Source: UBA4582 sp038106185 (GTDB lineage Bacteria; Pseudomonadota; Gammaproteobacteria; Pseudomonadales; Azotimanducaceae). From it: a stretch of DNA of 64,000 nt. Under the pieces are notes generated by a model, which was given only the letters and a program-made list of their open reading frames with translations, did not search any database and was not told where the DNA came from. The stretch is taken from NCBI GenBank assembly GCA_038106185.1, contig JAYODE010000002.1:62001-126000 (forward strand). Direction: 5' to 3'. Shown in pieces: positions 1-9,633 of this stretch (positions within the stretch are counted from its first letter, which is position 1; each line of letters starts with the position of its first letter). Made by a program: the position numbers and the translations under genes.

Positions 1-603
1 GATCCGGCGCGGATTGATATCCGTGGCGAACTTATTACAGGTCAAAACGTTCATATCGATATCAATTGTGTTTTTGAAGGGCGTGTGATCATCGGCGATA
101 ACGTTCGAATTGGGCCAAACTGTATTATCAAAGACAGTGTTCTTGCCGCCAATGTTCATATCAAGGCAATGACGATGCTTGACGGTGCCAGCATCGGGAC
201 CCAGGGTCAGGTAGGGCCCTTTGCCCGTTTGCGTCCCGGCGCAGAGCTGCTCAGCGACGCTCAGGTCGGCAATTTCGTCGAGGTGAAGAAGACCACCCTT
301 GGCCGTGGCAGCAAGGCGAGCCATCTGAGTTACCTGGGTGATGCGCAGATTGGTGATGGTGTGAATATTGGTGCCGGCACCATCACCTGTAACTATGACG
401 GGGTTAACAAACACCAGACGGTTATAGAAGATGGCGTGTTCGTCGGCTCCAACACCTCCTTAGTCGCACCGGTTAGCATTGGTGAAGGCGCGACTGTAGG
501 CGCCGGATCGACCATCACTCGAGACGTGCAAAAGCAGCAGCTGGCGGTCGCTCGAGGCCGCCAAACGACCATCGATAATTGGAAGGGTCCCAGGGACAAA
601 TAA
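1..603 (+). CDS. glmU: Bifunctional UDP-GlcNAc pyrophosphorylase / glucosamine-1-phosphate acetyltransferase, C-terminal part
   Basis: The reading frame is open from base 1, so the gene enters from the left and only about the last 200 codons (of roughly 450 usual for GlmU) are visible. What is seen is the left-handed beta-helix acetyltransferase domain: hexapeptide repeats (IGDNVRIG, IGDGVNIG, VGSNTSL) and the active-site stretches FARLRPG, FVEVKK, HLSYLGD and TCNYDG, which in the family carry the acetyl-CoA and glucosamine-1-phosphate binding residues. The enzyme makes UDP-N-acetylglucosamine for peptidoglycan and LPS in the cytoplasm. Its stop codon abuts the ATG of glmS, which makes its substrate precursor, so the two are almost certainly cotranscribed. 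The uridyltransferase half lies outside the window. Confidence 0.96.
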   Translation, partial: DPARIDIRGELITGQNVHIDINCVFEGRVIIGDNVRIGPNCIIKDSVLAANVHIKAMTMLDGASIGTQGQVGPFARLRPGAELLSDAQVGNFVEVKKTTLGRGSKASHLSYLGDAQIGDGVNIGAGTITCNYDGVNKHQTVIEDGVFVGSNTSLVAPVSIGEGATVGAGSTITRDVQKQQLAVARGRQTTIDNWKGPRDK

Positions 604-2433
604 ATGTGTGGAATTGTTGGCGCGGCAACGCGCAGAAATGTGGCAGGGATTCTGTTAGAAGGGCTACAGCGGCTGGAATACCGAGGCTACGATTCCGCAG
701 GCTTGTCGGTCATTGATGGCGGTGGCGCTATTCAGCGACTGCGCCGGGTAGGTAAGGTCAAGGCACTTGTCAGTGCCTGGCAAGCGGATCAGGTGGATGG
801 CCAACTGGGCATCTCTCATACGCGTTGGGCGACTCATGGCAAACCCGTCGAAAGCAATGCCCATCCCCACCACTCAATTAACGATGTCGCTGTGGTGCAC
901 AACGGCATTATCGAAAATCATGAATCCTTGCGGACCATGCTGGCTGATGCCGGCTATGTCTTTACCAGCGATACCGACACAGAGGTGATCGCGCATCTGG
1001 TGCACCAGGAGGTCGCCGGTTGTCGAGACTTTCGTCAGGGCGTCAGTCAAGCGCTGGCCAAACTCCACGGTGCCTATGCTGTCGCGGTGATTCATAAAGA
1101 TTACCCCTCGACAATCGTCGCAGCTCGGGTCGGCAGTCCCCTGGTGGTCGGGCTGGGTATCGGCGAGAACTTTGTTGCCTCGGATCCTCAGGCTCTGCGC
1201 CCTGTCACAGATCGCTTCATCTTTCTTGATGAAGGTGAGATGGTTGAGGTGCTGGCCGACAGCATTCAGTTTCATGGCACCAATAGCCGGTCGATTGAGC
1301 AAAGAATGGTGCAAATTGATACGCGAGTGGATGCCGTCGACAAGGGTAACCATCGGCACTATATGACCAAGGAAATATACGAGCAGCCATTCACCGTCGC
1401 TGCGACCCTTGAGGGTCGCATCACAGACAAGCAGGTACTCGAAAACGCCTTTGGAATTAACGCCGGCGCAGTATTTGCGAAAACTCAGGCGATTCAGATT
1501 GTCGCCTGCGGCAGCAGTTTTTATACGGGCCTGGTCTCCAGATACTGGTTCGAGGAGATTGCCGGCATTCCCTGCAGTGTCGAGGTTGCCAGTGAGTTTC
1601 GATACCGAGAGGTGGCAGTGACGCCTGGAACCCTGCTGGTTACCATCTCCCAATCTGGCGAGACCGCAGATACCCTGGCAGCCCTGCGCAATGCCAAACA
1701 TGCTAACTATGTTGGTAGCCTGTGCTTGTGCAATGTGGCAGATAGCAGCCTGGTGAGAGAGTCAGATTTGAGCCTGTTGATTCATGCCGGACCAGAAATC
1801 TGTGTCGCCTCGACCAAGGCGTTTACAGCGCAGCTGGCCGATCTAATGATGCTGGTGATAGTGATTGCCAAATATCAGGGTCTGAGTGCCACAGCCGAGG
1901 AAAAATTAGTCGCGGCCTTGCGGAGCGTACCAGCTTTGATTAATCAAACGCTGGCGCTGGACGATACCATCAAGCAGGTTGCGCGCCAGTTTGTCGACAA
2001 AGAACATGCGCTATTTCTTGGTCGAGGGCCTCACTATCCTGTGGCGCTTGAAGGCGCTCTGAAGCTCAAGGAAATCTCTTATATTCACGCCGAAGGCTAC
2101 CCCAGTGGCGAATTGAAACACGGCCCGCTGGCGCTCGTCGATGCCAATATGCCCGTTGTCGCTGTGGCACCCACCGATGATCTGCTGGACAAGCTGAAAT
2201 CCAATCTGCAGGAAGTCAAAGCCCGTGGCGGACAATTGATTGTTTTTGGTGATACAGATCGGTTTATTGAAGAAGACGGCACAGTTGTTGTGCATATGCC
2301 CCATTGTGACCCTCTGATAGCGCCGATTATCTATAGCATTCCAATGCAACTGCTGGCTTACCATGTAGCCGTGGCCAAGGGCACCGATGTTGACCAGCCA
2401 CGCAATCTCGCCAAGTCTGTGACCGTGGAATAG
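604..2433 (+). CDS. glmS: Glutamine--fructose-6-phosphate aminotransferase (isomerizing)
   Basis: Full-length, 609 aa, the usual size. It begins MCGIVG, so after Met removal Cys is the N-terminal nucleophile of the class II glutamine amidotransferase domain (about residues 2-220). Two SIS sugar-isomerase domains follow (CGSSFYTG and SQSGETADT in the first), and it ends with the conserved LAKSVTVE tail that closes the active site. It converts fructose-6-phosphate plus glutamine to glucosamine-6-phosphate, the committed step to UDP-GlcNAc. It starts with no spacer after glmU, which leaves no room for a leader or a glmS-type ribozyme. It is followed after 12 bases by uvrD. Confidence 0.98.
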   Translation: MCGIVGAATRRNVAGILLEGLQRLEYRGYDSAGLSVIDGGGAIQRLRRVGKVKALVSAWQADQVDGQLGISHTRWATHGKPVESNAHPHHSINDVAVVHNGIIENHESLRTMLADAGYVFTSDTDTEVIAHLVHQEVAGCRDFRQGVSQALAKLHGAYAVAVIHKDYPSTIVAARVGSPLVVGLGIGENFVASDPQALRPVTDRFIFLDEGEMVEVLADSIQFHGTNSRSIEQRMVQIDTRVDAVDKGNHRHYMTKEIYEQPFTVAATLEGRITDKQVLENAFGINAGAVFAKTQAIQIVACGSSFYTGLVSRYWFEEIAGIPCSVEVASEFRYREVAVTPGTLLVTISQSGETADTLAALRNAKHANYVGSLCLCNVADSSLVRESDLSLLIHAGPEICVASTKAFTAQLADLMMLVIVIAKYQGLSATAEEKLVAALRSVPALINQTLALDDTIKQVARQFVDKEHALFLGRGPHYPVALEGALKLKEISYIHAEGYPSGELKHGPLALVDANMPVVAVAPTDDLLDKLKSNLQEVKARGGQLIVFGDTDRFIEEDGTVVVHMPHCDPLIAPIIYSIPMQLLAYHVAVAKGTDVDQPRNLAKSVTVE

Positions 2434-2445
2434 GAAAGCTACGTA

Positions 2446-4838
2446 TTGGACGTCTCTTACATACTCGACGATCTGAATGACTATCAGCGCCAGGCGGTTT
2501 CTGCTCCTACTGGCAGCTACTTAATCCTCGCCGGTGCCGGCAGCGGCAAGACTCGCGTGCTGACTCATCGTATCGCCTGGATGATTCAGACTCACGGTAT
2601 ATCGCCCCATGGCATTCTCGCCGTGACTTTTACAAACAAGGCTGCCGCTGAGATGCGGGCGCGCATTGAGTCGCTGATGGGTGCGCCTCTTCGAGGCATG
2701 TGGGTCGGCACGTTCCATGGTCTTGCTCATCGTTTGCTTCGAGCCCATTGGCAGGATGCAAAACTCAATCAGAATTTCCAGATTCTGGACGGCGACGACC
2801 AGTTGCGACTCGTTAAACGGGTGATTGCCAGCCTCAATCTTGACGAAAAAAAATGGCCAGCTCGACAGGCGGTCTGGTTTATCAATGCGCAGAAGGATGA
2901 GGGGTTGCGGCCGCACCATATCGAAGATTATGGCGACCTGTATATCAAGACTCATCTGCAGATTTATGCGGCGTATGAGGCGTCATGTGAGCGTGGTGGG
3001 ATGGTAGATTTTGCTGAGCTGCTGCTTCGTGCCCATGAATTATGGTTACACAATCCGAGGTTGCTGGCGCACTATCAGCAGCGATTTTCGCAACTGCTGG
3101 TCGATGAGTTTCAGGATACCAATACCATCCAGTATGCTTGGCTACGACTGTTAGCTGGCGACCGCAATAATCTATTGGTGGTTGGCGATGATGACCAATC
3201 CATTTATGGCTGGCGCGGGGCGAAAATCGAAAACATTCAAAAATTTGCTACCGATTTTCCCAGCAGTGAGACTATCAGGCTGGAACAAAACTATCGCTCG
3301 ACGGGATCTATTCTCAAAGCAGCTAACGGTCTGATTAGTGCTAACGCTGGTCGTCTTGGCAAGGAACTTTGGACAGAAGCCTCTGATGGTGAGCCCATCA
3401 AGTTGTATGCCGCGTTTAACGAAATCGATGAGGCGCGCTATATCGTCGAGCGTATTAAAGACTGGATAGCGCAAGGTAACAATTATGCTGAGTGCGCCAT
3501 TCTCTATCGTTCTAATGCGCAATCTCGCGTGCTTGAAGAGGCCCTTCTGCGCAGTCAATTGCCCTACCGGATTTATGGTGGCCAACGATTCTTTGAGCGA
3601 ATGGAAATACGGAACGTATTAGCCTATATGCGCTTGTTAGGTAACAAGGATGCTGATGCGGCTTTTGAGCGGGTTGTGAATACGCCCAGCCGTGGAATTG
3701 GTGATCGAACGATTGAAGAGATTCGGCAACTGGCTCGCGGCAAGAATGTCTCTATGTGGCAGGCCGCCGTGCTAATGAAGGATGAGGGCAAGCTTCCTGC
3801 AAGAACCAAGAATGCGATTCAGGGCTTTATCACCCTGNNNNNNNNNNNNNNNNNNNNNNNNNNNNNNNNNNNNNNNNNNNNNNNNNNNNNNNNNNNNNNN
3901 NNNNNNNNNNNNNNNNNNNNNNNNNNNNNNNNNNNNNTGAGGGCAAGCTTCCTGCAAGAACCAAGAATGCGATTCAGGGCTTTATCACCCTGATAGATTC
4001 GATGGATGCAGCGACCCAAGCATCCGACCTTGCAGAGCTCTGTGAAGTCGTTATCCAGATGTCGGAGCTGCGAGAATACTACGAGAAAGAACGGGGTGAG
4101 CGAGGCCAGGCTCGGCTCGAAAACCTACAAGAATTGATTACTGCAGCGCGAACCTTTGATCCGGATGCCAGCCTTGATTTTAATGAAGGCGATGAAGTAG
4201 CTCCTATGTCCCTGCTCGATGAGTTTTTGAATCATGCGGCATTGGAAGCGGGCGAAGGTCAAGGCGATCCTCACCAGGATTGCGTTCAGCTAATGACTCT
4301 GCACAGTGCCAAGGGCCTGGAATTCCCCCTGGTTTTTCTTGGCGGTATGGAGGAAGGTTTGTTCCCCCATAAGATGTCGTTAGAAGAGCCAGGACGGCTT
4401 GAGGAGGAGCGCAGGCTTTGCTACGTGGGCGTTACTCGAGCCATGCAGCAGCTCTATTTAACCTATGCAGAATCCCGTCGAATCAACGGTTCCGAAACCT
4501 ACAATCGAGTGTCTCGGTTTGTTAGTGAGATTCCCGCTGAGCAAATTCAAGAAGTTAGAGCCCAGCAGCCGGTCAGCCGCCCGGCCTATTCCAGTAGTTT
4601 CAGTGCTGGCCGAGCGATACCCAGTCGAATCAATGGCGGTCTGCATAGGTCTTTGGTTGAGGCAGAGTTGAGCGGTACCAGCCTTAAGCTGGGACAGCGA
4701 GTCGTCCATGGTAAGTTTGGCGAAGGTGTCGTCATCAACTATGAGGGTGAGGGTAAGCAGGCGCGAATTCAGGTAAATTTCACCCACGAAGGGAGTAAAT
4801 GGTTGATGATGGCTTATGCCAATCTTCAGCCAGCGTAA
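2446..4838 (+). CDS. uvrD: DNA helicase II (UvrD), interrupted by an assembly gap
   Basis: SF1A helicase acting in nucleotide excision and mismatch repair. The opening MDVSYILDDLND matches the UvrD N-terminus and supports the TTG start at 2446, with GGAAAG upstream. Walker A GAGSGKT is near residues 30-36, DEFQDT (Walker B) near 220, then GDDDQSIYGWRG and, after the gap, the LHSAKGLEFP and VGVTRAMQ motifs. The C-terminal LGQRVVHGKFGEG segment is the Tudor-like tail of UvrD/PcrA. A 100-N gap interrupts the frame, but its flanks share 55 identical bases. Removing the gap and one copy restores one frame of about 745 aa (E. coli 720), so the break is an assembly artefact and not a pseudogene. No LexA-type operator could be seen in the 12-base spacer. 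Confidence 0.96.
3838..3937. other. Assembly gap (100 N) inside uvrD with duplicated flanks
   Basis: Exactly 100 N. Bases 3783-3837 before the gap are identical to 3938-3992 after it. The two contigs therefore overlap by 55 bp and were not merged. True sequence is most likely missing nothing here. Confidence 0.95.
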
Positions 4839-4868
4839 TCAGAACTTTTCCTCAGGACAACATGCATT

Positions 4869-5987
4869 ATGCGCAAATATTCATTGCTGATTTGCTTGCT
4901 GGTGATTACCGGTAGCTTGGTGGGCTGTGGCGGAAACGAGGTTTCGAAGGCGAGTGACAACTCTGCCGCAGCGCTCGAGAAAACCTATCATTGGCGAATG
5001 GTAACCACCTGGCCCAAGAATCTGCCCGGCTTGGGCGTTGCCCCGGTCCGCATGGCAGAAATGATCTCCAAGATGAGTCGCGGCCGGCTCAATATTACGG
5101 TCTATGGCGCGGGCGAAGTAGTGCCGGCAATGGGTGTCTTCGATGCCGTGTCGTTGGGTAATGTCGAAATGGGTCATGGCTCCGCCTATTACTGGAAGGG
5201 CAAGCTGCCCGCGGCGGCATTTTTTACTGCCGTACCCTTTGGTTTGACGGCGCAGGAAATGAATGGCTGGCTGTTGCATGGCGGTGGTATGGCGCTCTGG
5301 GAAGAATTGTATGCGCCCTACAATTTGATTCCTTTAGCGGGTGGCAACACGGGTGTGCAGATGGCGGGTTGGTTTAATAAGGAAATCAATTCTCTTGATG
5401 ATTTGCGCGGCTTGAAGATGCGGATACCAGGATTGGGTGGCGAGGTCTTTCAGCGGGCTGGCGGGACTGCGATTAACATTCCTGGTGGAGAAATCTACAC
5501 GAGTCTACAGACTGGAAACATTGATGCAACTGAGTGGGTTGGACCTTATAACGACCTGGCTTTTGGTTTGCACCAAGTGGCAAAGTATTATTACTACCCA
5601 GGTTGGCAAGAACCCGGACCCACTCTGGAAATTATTGTTAACAGTGGCGCTATGAGCAGTCTGCCCGAGGATTTGCAGGAGATTGTCAGGGTCGCGAGCC
5701 GAGCAATGAACGATGACATGCTCGCCGAGTTTACGACACGGAATAATGCCGCGCTTGAAGAATTGGTCAACAAGCACCAGGTTCAGCTACGACGCCTGCC
5801 AGATGACGTTCTGGAAAAACTCAAGGTCATATCGGCAGAAGTCGTACGAGGGATTCCTCAAGATGACGAGCTGGCCCAGCGAATCTACGATTCCTATGAA
5901 CGTTATCGAACGCAGGTCATGAACTATCACGAGATCTCTGAGCGTGCCTATATCAATGCCCGTGCGGCGGGGCTGACAGCACCCTAA
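4869..5987 (+). CDS. TRAP transporter substrate-binding lipoprotein (DctP family)
   Basis: 372 aa. The N-terminus has a short basic head, a hydrophobic core and the lipobox LVGC with Cys20, so it is predicted to be a lipoprotein, not a free periplasmic protein. The body is a DctP-type solute receptor: the segments RIPGLGGEVF, GGEIYTSLQ and IDATEWVGPYND are typical of the TakP/FcbT1 branch (2-oxo acids, mannitol/chloroaromatic annotations), in which the Arg in KMRIPG pairs with the substrate carboxylate. It supplies ligand to the DctQ/DctM permease encoded convergently just downstream, with a 6-base spacer. The exact ligand cannot be read from sequence; an organic anion is likely. Confidence 0.93.
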   Translation: MRKYSLLICLLVITGSLVGCGGNEVSKASDNSAAALEKTYHWRMVTTWPKNLPGLGVAPVRMAEMISKMSRGRLNITVYGAGEVVPAMGVFDAVSLGNVEMGHGSAYYWKGKLPAAAFFTAVPFGLTAQEMNGWLLHGGGMALWEELYAPYNLIPLAGGNTGVQMAGWFNKEINSLDDLRGLKMRIPGLGGEVFQRAGGTAINIPGGEIYTSLQTGNIDATEWVGPYNDLAFGLHQVAKYYYYPGWQEPGPTLEIIVNSGAMSSLPEDLQEIVRVASRAMNDDMLAEFTTRNNAALEELVNKHQVQLRRLPDDVLEKLKVISAEVVRGIPQDDELAQRIYDSYERYRTQVMNYHEISERAYINARAAGLTAP

Positions 5988-5993
5988 GAGATT

Positions 5994-7361
5994 CTATTTT
6001 GGAAACAGCACACTGGGCAGCCAGGTCACGAGACTCGGCTGCCAACTCAAAAGTACCAGCAACAAGATCTGCATGCCGATAAAGGGTACGACGCCTCGAT
6101 AGATGTCCCAAGTGCTGATGGCTAAGGGGGCCACTCCTCGCAGATAAAACAAAGCAAAGCCAAACGGCGGCGTTAAAAACGAGGTCTGCAGGTTCACTGC
6201 GATCATGATTCCTAGCCAGATCGGGTCGACGCCCATGGCCATGAGGATAGGCCCGACAATAGGCACCACGACAAAGGTAATCTCGATAAAATCGAGAATA
6301 AAGCCGAGTAAAAAAATCACCAGCATAACGATGGCTGTCGCGCCCATAACGCCACCGGGCATATTCGTGAAGAGGGCTTGAACCTGCTCATCACCACCCA
6401 AGCCTCTGAATACCAGTGAGAACAGGGAAGCGCCGATAAGGATAAAGAAGACCATGGCGGTCGTTCTTGTTGTCGCGCGACCTATATCCATAAACTCTGC
6501 GCCATTCACCGTGCGGCTGATCAGCGCCAGGAGAAAAGCGCCAAAGGCACCTACACCCGCCGCTTCGGTGGGCGTCGCTATGCCGGTCAGAATGGATCCC
6601 AGGACGGACAAAATGAGCACCAGTGGCGGCAGAATGCTGTGGACTACCTCGCGAAGGGTCACGGCATTGGTTTCCACTGGTGGTGCTCGATGGGGTGACA
6701 ACAAGGCTGTACCGATAATATAGGTGAGGTAAAAGAGCACCAGACAAAGTCCTGGAACAAGTGCGCCCGCAAACAGATCACCCACCGAGACAGTCTGTGG
6801 ATTGAAAATGCCCAGGTTGAGTTGGGCTTGTTGATAGGCATTGCCAAGCACATCACCAAGCAGCACCAGAGCAATCGACGGCGGAATGATCTGACCAAGG
6901 GTACCCGTCGCGCAAATAGTGCCGGTAGCGAGTCGAGTATCATAGTTGGCTTTAAGCATACTCGGCAGCGCCATCAGACCCATCGTCACCACGGTCGCGC
7001 CGACGATGCCGGTACTCGCCGCCATGAGCATGCCCACCACCGTTACTGCAATGCCCAGTCCGCCCGGAAAGTGGCCGAACAATTGACTCATCGTGTCGAG
7101 TAATCGCTCTGCGATTTTTGAGCGTTCAAGAATCACGCCCATGAGAATAAATAAGGGTACTGCCATCAGTGTCTGGTTCGTCATGATGCCGTAGAGGCGA
7201 TTGGGCATCGCTGACAACAGGGCGGGGTTTAATTCGCCACTGAGCACGCCGATACCTGCCGTTAGCAGTGCGGTGCCCGCCAGTGTAATGGCCACGGGAT
7301 AACCCAGCAGCAGAAACGCAAACGCCGCGAGAAACATCAGTAAAGCCGCATATTCAGCCAT
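5994..7361 (-). CDS. dctM: TRAP transporter large permease subunit (DctM)
   Basis: 455 aa, very hydrophobic with about 12 predicted membrane segments and the DctM hallmarks: the MAVPLFILMGVILERS stretch near residues 67-82, repeated GxIxPPS-type turns (GQIIPPSIALVLLG) and an LTPPFGFALFYLRG motif near the C-terminus. It forms the sodium-driven channel half of the TRAP system in the inner membrane. Its ATG overlaps the end of dctQ by 8 bases, so the two are translationally coupled. It lies tail to tail with dctP, an unusual orientation because TRAP genes are commonly codirectional. Confidence 0.95.
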   Translation of the reverse strand: MAEYAALLMFLAAFAFLLLGYPVAITLAGTALLTAGIGVLSGELNPALLSAMPNRLYGIMTNQTLMAVPLFILMGVILERSKIAERLLDTMSQLFGHFPGGLGIAVTVVGMLMAASTGIVGATVVTMGLMALPSMLKANYDTRLATGTICATGTLGQIIPPSIALVLLGDVLGNAYQQAQLNLGIFNPQTVSVGDLFAGALVPGLCLVLFYLTYIIGTALLSPHRAPPVETNAVTLREVVHSILPPLVLILSVLGSILTGIATPTEAAGVGAFGAFLLALISRTVNGAEFMDIGRATTRTTAMVFFILIGASLFSLVFRGLGGDEQVQALFTNMPGGVMGATAIVMLVIFLLGFILDFIEITFVVVPIVGPILMAMGVDPIWLGIMIAVNLQTSFLTPPFGFALFYLRGVAPLAISTWDIYRGVVPFIGMQILLLVLLSWQPSLVTWLPSVLFPK

Positions 7362-7878
7362 CGACAGCAGAAACTCTGGAACGGTTGAGGGAAGCCTTTG
7401 GCGTCATTAAGATCTGCGTCAGACGCGCGATTTCAGCAATGCCCTGAATGCCAAGCAGCACAGCCATCAGCGGGATGAGCCCCTTCATCAGATAAACACC
7501 GGGTAAGCCACCAGGTTCTGCCGACGCCTCCTGCAAACGCCAGGACAGGGATACATAATCCAGGCTGGTAACGACGATAAAGACCGTCAGTGGCAGTAAA
7601 AACAAACAGGCGCCGAGCAGATCAACCAGCGCCTGACCTCGAGTCGATAATCGTTGATAGAGGATATCGACGCGAACATGCGCACCAGCACGCAAGGTAT
7701 AGGCGATACCCATCATGAAGACGCAGGCGTGCAGGTAAAGAATAGTTTCGGTGATCGGAATGAGACCAACATCGAGCAGATACCGAGCAAAGACCACCAC
7801 GCACGACAGCAGCATCATCACGTAGGTGAGTGGCGCAATCAGGTGACCGGTCCAGTCGGCGACTCGGCTGAGGTTCAT
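7354..7878 (-). CDS. dctQ: TRAP transporter small permease subunit (DctQ)
   Basis: The open frame extends upstream to 8052, but DctQ homology begins around the ATG at 7878 (MNLSRVADW), giving 174 aa, the normal size; the first residues of the longer frame look like unrelated leader sequence. Four hydrophobic segments are visible, including YVMMLLSCVVVFARYLL, and the family motif in which a Glu follows the first helix (ITETILYLH) near residue 40. It pairs with DctM to position the substrate-binding protein. It is divergent from the P450 gene across a 278-base region (7879-8156), in which I recognise no operator. Confidence 0.9.
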   Translation of the reverse strand: MNLSRVADWTGHLIAPLTYVMMLLSCVVVFARYLLDVGLIPITETILYLHACVFMMGIAYTLRAGAHVRVDILYQRLSTRGQALVDLLGACLFLLPLTVFIVVTSLDYVSLSWRLQEASAEPGGLPGVYLMKGLIPLMAVLLGIQGIAEIARLTQILMTPKASLNRSRVSAVDG

Positions 7879-8156
7879 GAGTAAACGCAGCAATCTATCA
7901 ACAATCCAAAATCCTACCGCCAAGAGTCTAGCACAGCGTATTGGGTGCCGCAGCGATTCGCCAGCCAGCTCAGCAATGAAATTGCATGGTGGCGCTGAAT
8001 TTGCACGCAAGCCCCTTGCTCTAGATGAGTTGCAGGTATCCGCCGCGGTCACTTAAGACGACGAGACGCAAGAAACTGCCCCCTATTCTATAGAACACAC
8101 GGCGAGGAATTGGTTACACTAATGGGTCAAGTCACCGCCGCCCATCAGGAATCTTT

Positions 8157-9434
8157 ATGAGCGAAGCTACATCTAATGCAGCAGAAACACGCGCCAGCAT
8201 CCCTTCGGCCTACGATATTCCGATTGAAGACATTATGCCGGTTAACGCTAATCTGTGGAGTGAACATAAATGGGGCGAGTATTTCGCGCGCCTTCGAGCC
8301 GAGGATCCCGTTCACTTTAATAAGTCGGATATCGCCGGTCGGTTTTGGTCTTTGACCAGGTATGAAGATATCAAAAAAGTCGATTCTGACTGGCAGAATT
8401 TCAGCTCTGCGCATGGCATCACACTCGGATTGCCCGTTGGTGCGGCATTGCCAGAGGGTGCCCTGGGGATCACCACGTTTATTGCACAAGATCCTCCGGT
8501 ACATGACGTACAGCGCAAAACAGTGAGTCGTGCGGTTGCGCCCAATAATCTGGTTGCGATGGAGTCCCTCATTCGAGAACGAACCTGTCGAGTGCTGGAC
8601 GCCTTGCCAGAGGGCGAAACCTTTGACTGGGTAGAGACAGTCTCAATTGAGCTGACGACTATGATGCTGGCCACCTTGTTTGATTTTCCTTTTGAGGATC
8701 GCCGCAAACTGACCCGCTGGTCGGATATTACCTTTGCGATTCCCCAGCCAGGCGGCATCATCGAGTCCGATGAGCAAAGAAGAACAGAGCTGTTGGAGTG
8801 CCTGGCCTACTTCACCCGCCTGCGTGAGGAGCGCCTAAAAAATCCCGGGAGCGACCTGGTTTCTATGCTGGCCCATGGTGAAGATACCAAGGATATCTCG
8901 CCAATGAACTACCTGGGCAATCTGTTGCTCTTGATCGTCGGTGGCAATGACACGACGAGAAATAGTATGTCAGGCAGTGTTTATGCCTTAAACAAATTTC
9001 CGGACCAGTATGACAAGCTGATCGCGAACCCGGATCTGATTCCGAAAATGGTCGCGGAATTGATTCGATGGCAAACACCACTGGCGTATATGCGCAGAAC
9101 TGCAAACAATGATTGCGAGATTGGTGGTAAGCAGATTAAACAAGGGGATCAAATATTAATGTGGTATGCCTCCGGCAATCGCGATGCGGATGTCTTTGAT
9201 CGTGCTGACGAACTGGATATTGAGCGCCCGAATGCTCGGCAGCATTTGTCGTTTGGTTTTGGTATTCACCGTTGTATGGGCAATCGACTGGCCGAGCTGC
9301 AGCTTCGTATCTTGTGGGAAGAAATTCTAACCCGCTTTGACAAGATCGAAGTGCAGGCAGAGCCGACAAGGACCTTTTCCTCCTTCGTCAATGGCTACAC
9401 CCATTTACCGGTTAGAGTGACCCGTAAAAAGTGA
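8157..9434 (+). CDS. Cytochrome P450, CYP153 family (terminal alkane/fatty-acid hydroxylase type)
   Basis: 425 aa, soluble class I P450. The heme loop FGFGIHRCMGNRLAE places the cysteine ligand at Cys373; the I-helix motif GGNDTTRNS is near residues 262-270 and the K-helix ExxR is E301-R304 (ELIRW). These motifs and the ending SFVNGYTHLPVRV closely resemble CYP153A alkane 1-hydroxylases, including the helix-C region IAQDPPVHDVQRKTVS. The family hydroxylates the terminal carbon of medium-chain alkanes, alkenes or fatty acids using a ferredoxin and ferredoxin reductase. Neither partner is adjacent; a rubredoxin lies 1.3 kb away. It is divergent from dctQM. Substrate here is inference. Confidence 0.93.
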   Translation: MSEATSNAAETRASIPSAYDIPIEDIMPVNANLWSEHKWGEYFARLRAEDPVHFNKSDIAGRFWSLTRYEDIKKVDSDWQNFSSAHGITLGLPVGAALPEGALGITTFIAQDPPVHDVQRKTVSRAVAPNNLVAMESLIRERTCRVLDALPEGETFDWVETVSIELTTMMLATLFDFPFEDRRKLTRWSDITFAIPQPGGIIESDEQRRTELLECLAYFTRLREERLKNPGSDLVSMLAHGEDTKDISPMNYLGNLLLLIVGGNDTTRNSMSGSVYALNKFPDQYDKLIANPDLIPKMVAELIRWQTPLAYMRRTANNDCEIGGKQIKQGDQILMWYASGNRDADVFDRADELDIERPNARQHLSFGFGIHRCMGNRLAELQLRILWEEILTRFDKIEVQAEPTRTFSSFVNGYTHLPVRVTRKK

Positions 9435-9492
9435 ATCTTAAAAAAATAGCGGATTTCAAAGGTTTAAGTGGAAATGAGACCTTTGGTCTGTG

Positions 9493-9633
9493 ATGGAGAC
9501 GGTGTCAATGAGTTCATCCCAGCCAGAAATTCAGTGGGATGAAGGAGCTGTGCGTGAAGACAGCGGCCTGAAGGCGATAATTTGGGCTGAGGATTTACAG
9601 GTAGTGAATCAGGATGCCGACGAAAATCCATAG
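9493..9633 (+). CDS. Possible small ORF, 46 aa, unknown
   Basis: An open frame with ATGs at 9493 and 9508 ends at the TAG at 9631 and overlaps the 3' end of ubiA on the other strand by 39 bases. The product would be acidic (many Asp/Glu, ending DADENP) with no recognisable domain. The preceding GGTCTG is a poor ribosome site. In Pseudomonas ubiC lies next to ubiA, but nothing here resembles UbiC. Most likely chance, listed because it fills the 160-base space after the P450. Confidence 0.2.
   Translation: METVSMSSSQPEIQWDEGAVREDSGLKAIIWAEDLQVVNQDADENP

Noticed and set aside
874..1701. A 275-codon open frame antisense to glmS
   Set aside because: It lies wholly within glmS, has no recognisable domain, and mirrors the codon pattern of the real gene.
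2434..2445. glmS ribozyme or riboswitch near glmS
   Set aside because: glmS follows glmU with no leader sequence, so there is no room for a ribozyme; the 12 bases after it are only a spacer.
7879..8052. N-terminal extension of dctQ to 8052
   Set aside because: The added residues are unlike DctQ, giving 232 aa against a usual length of about 170, and occupy the divergent promoter region.
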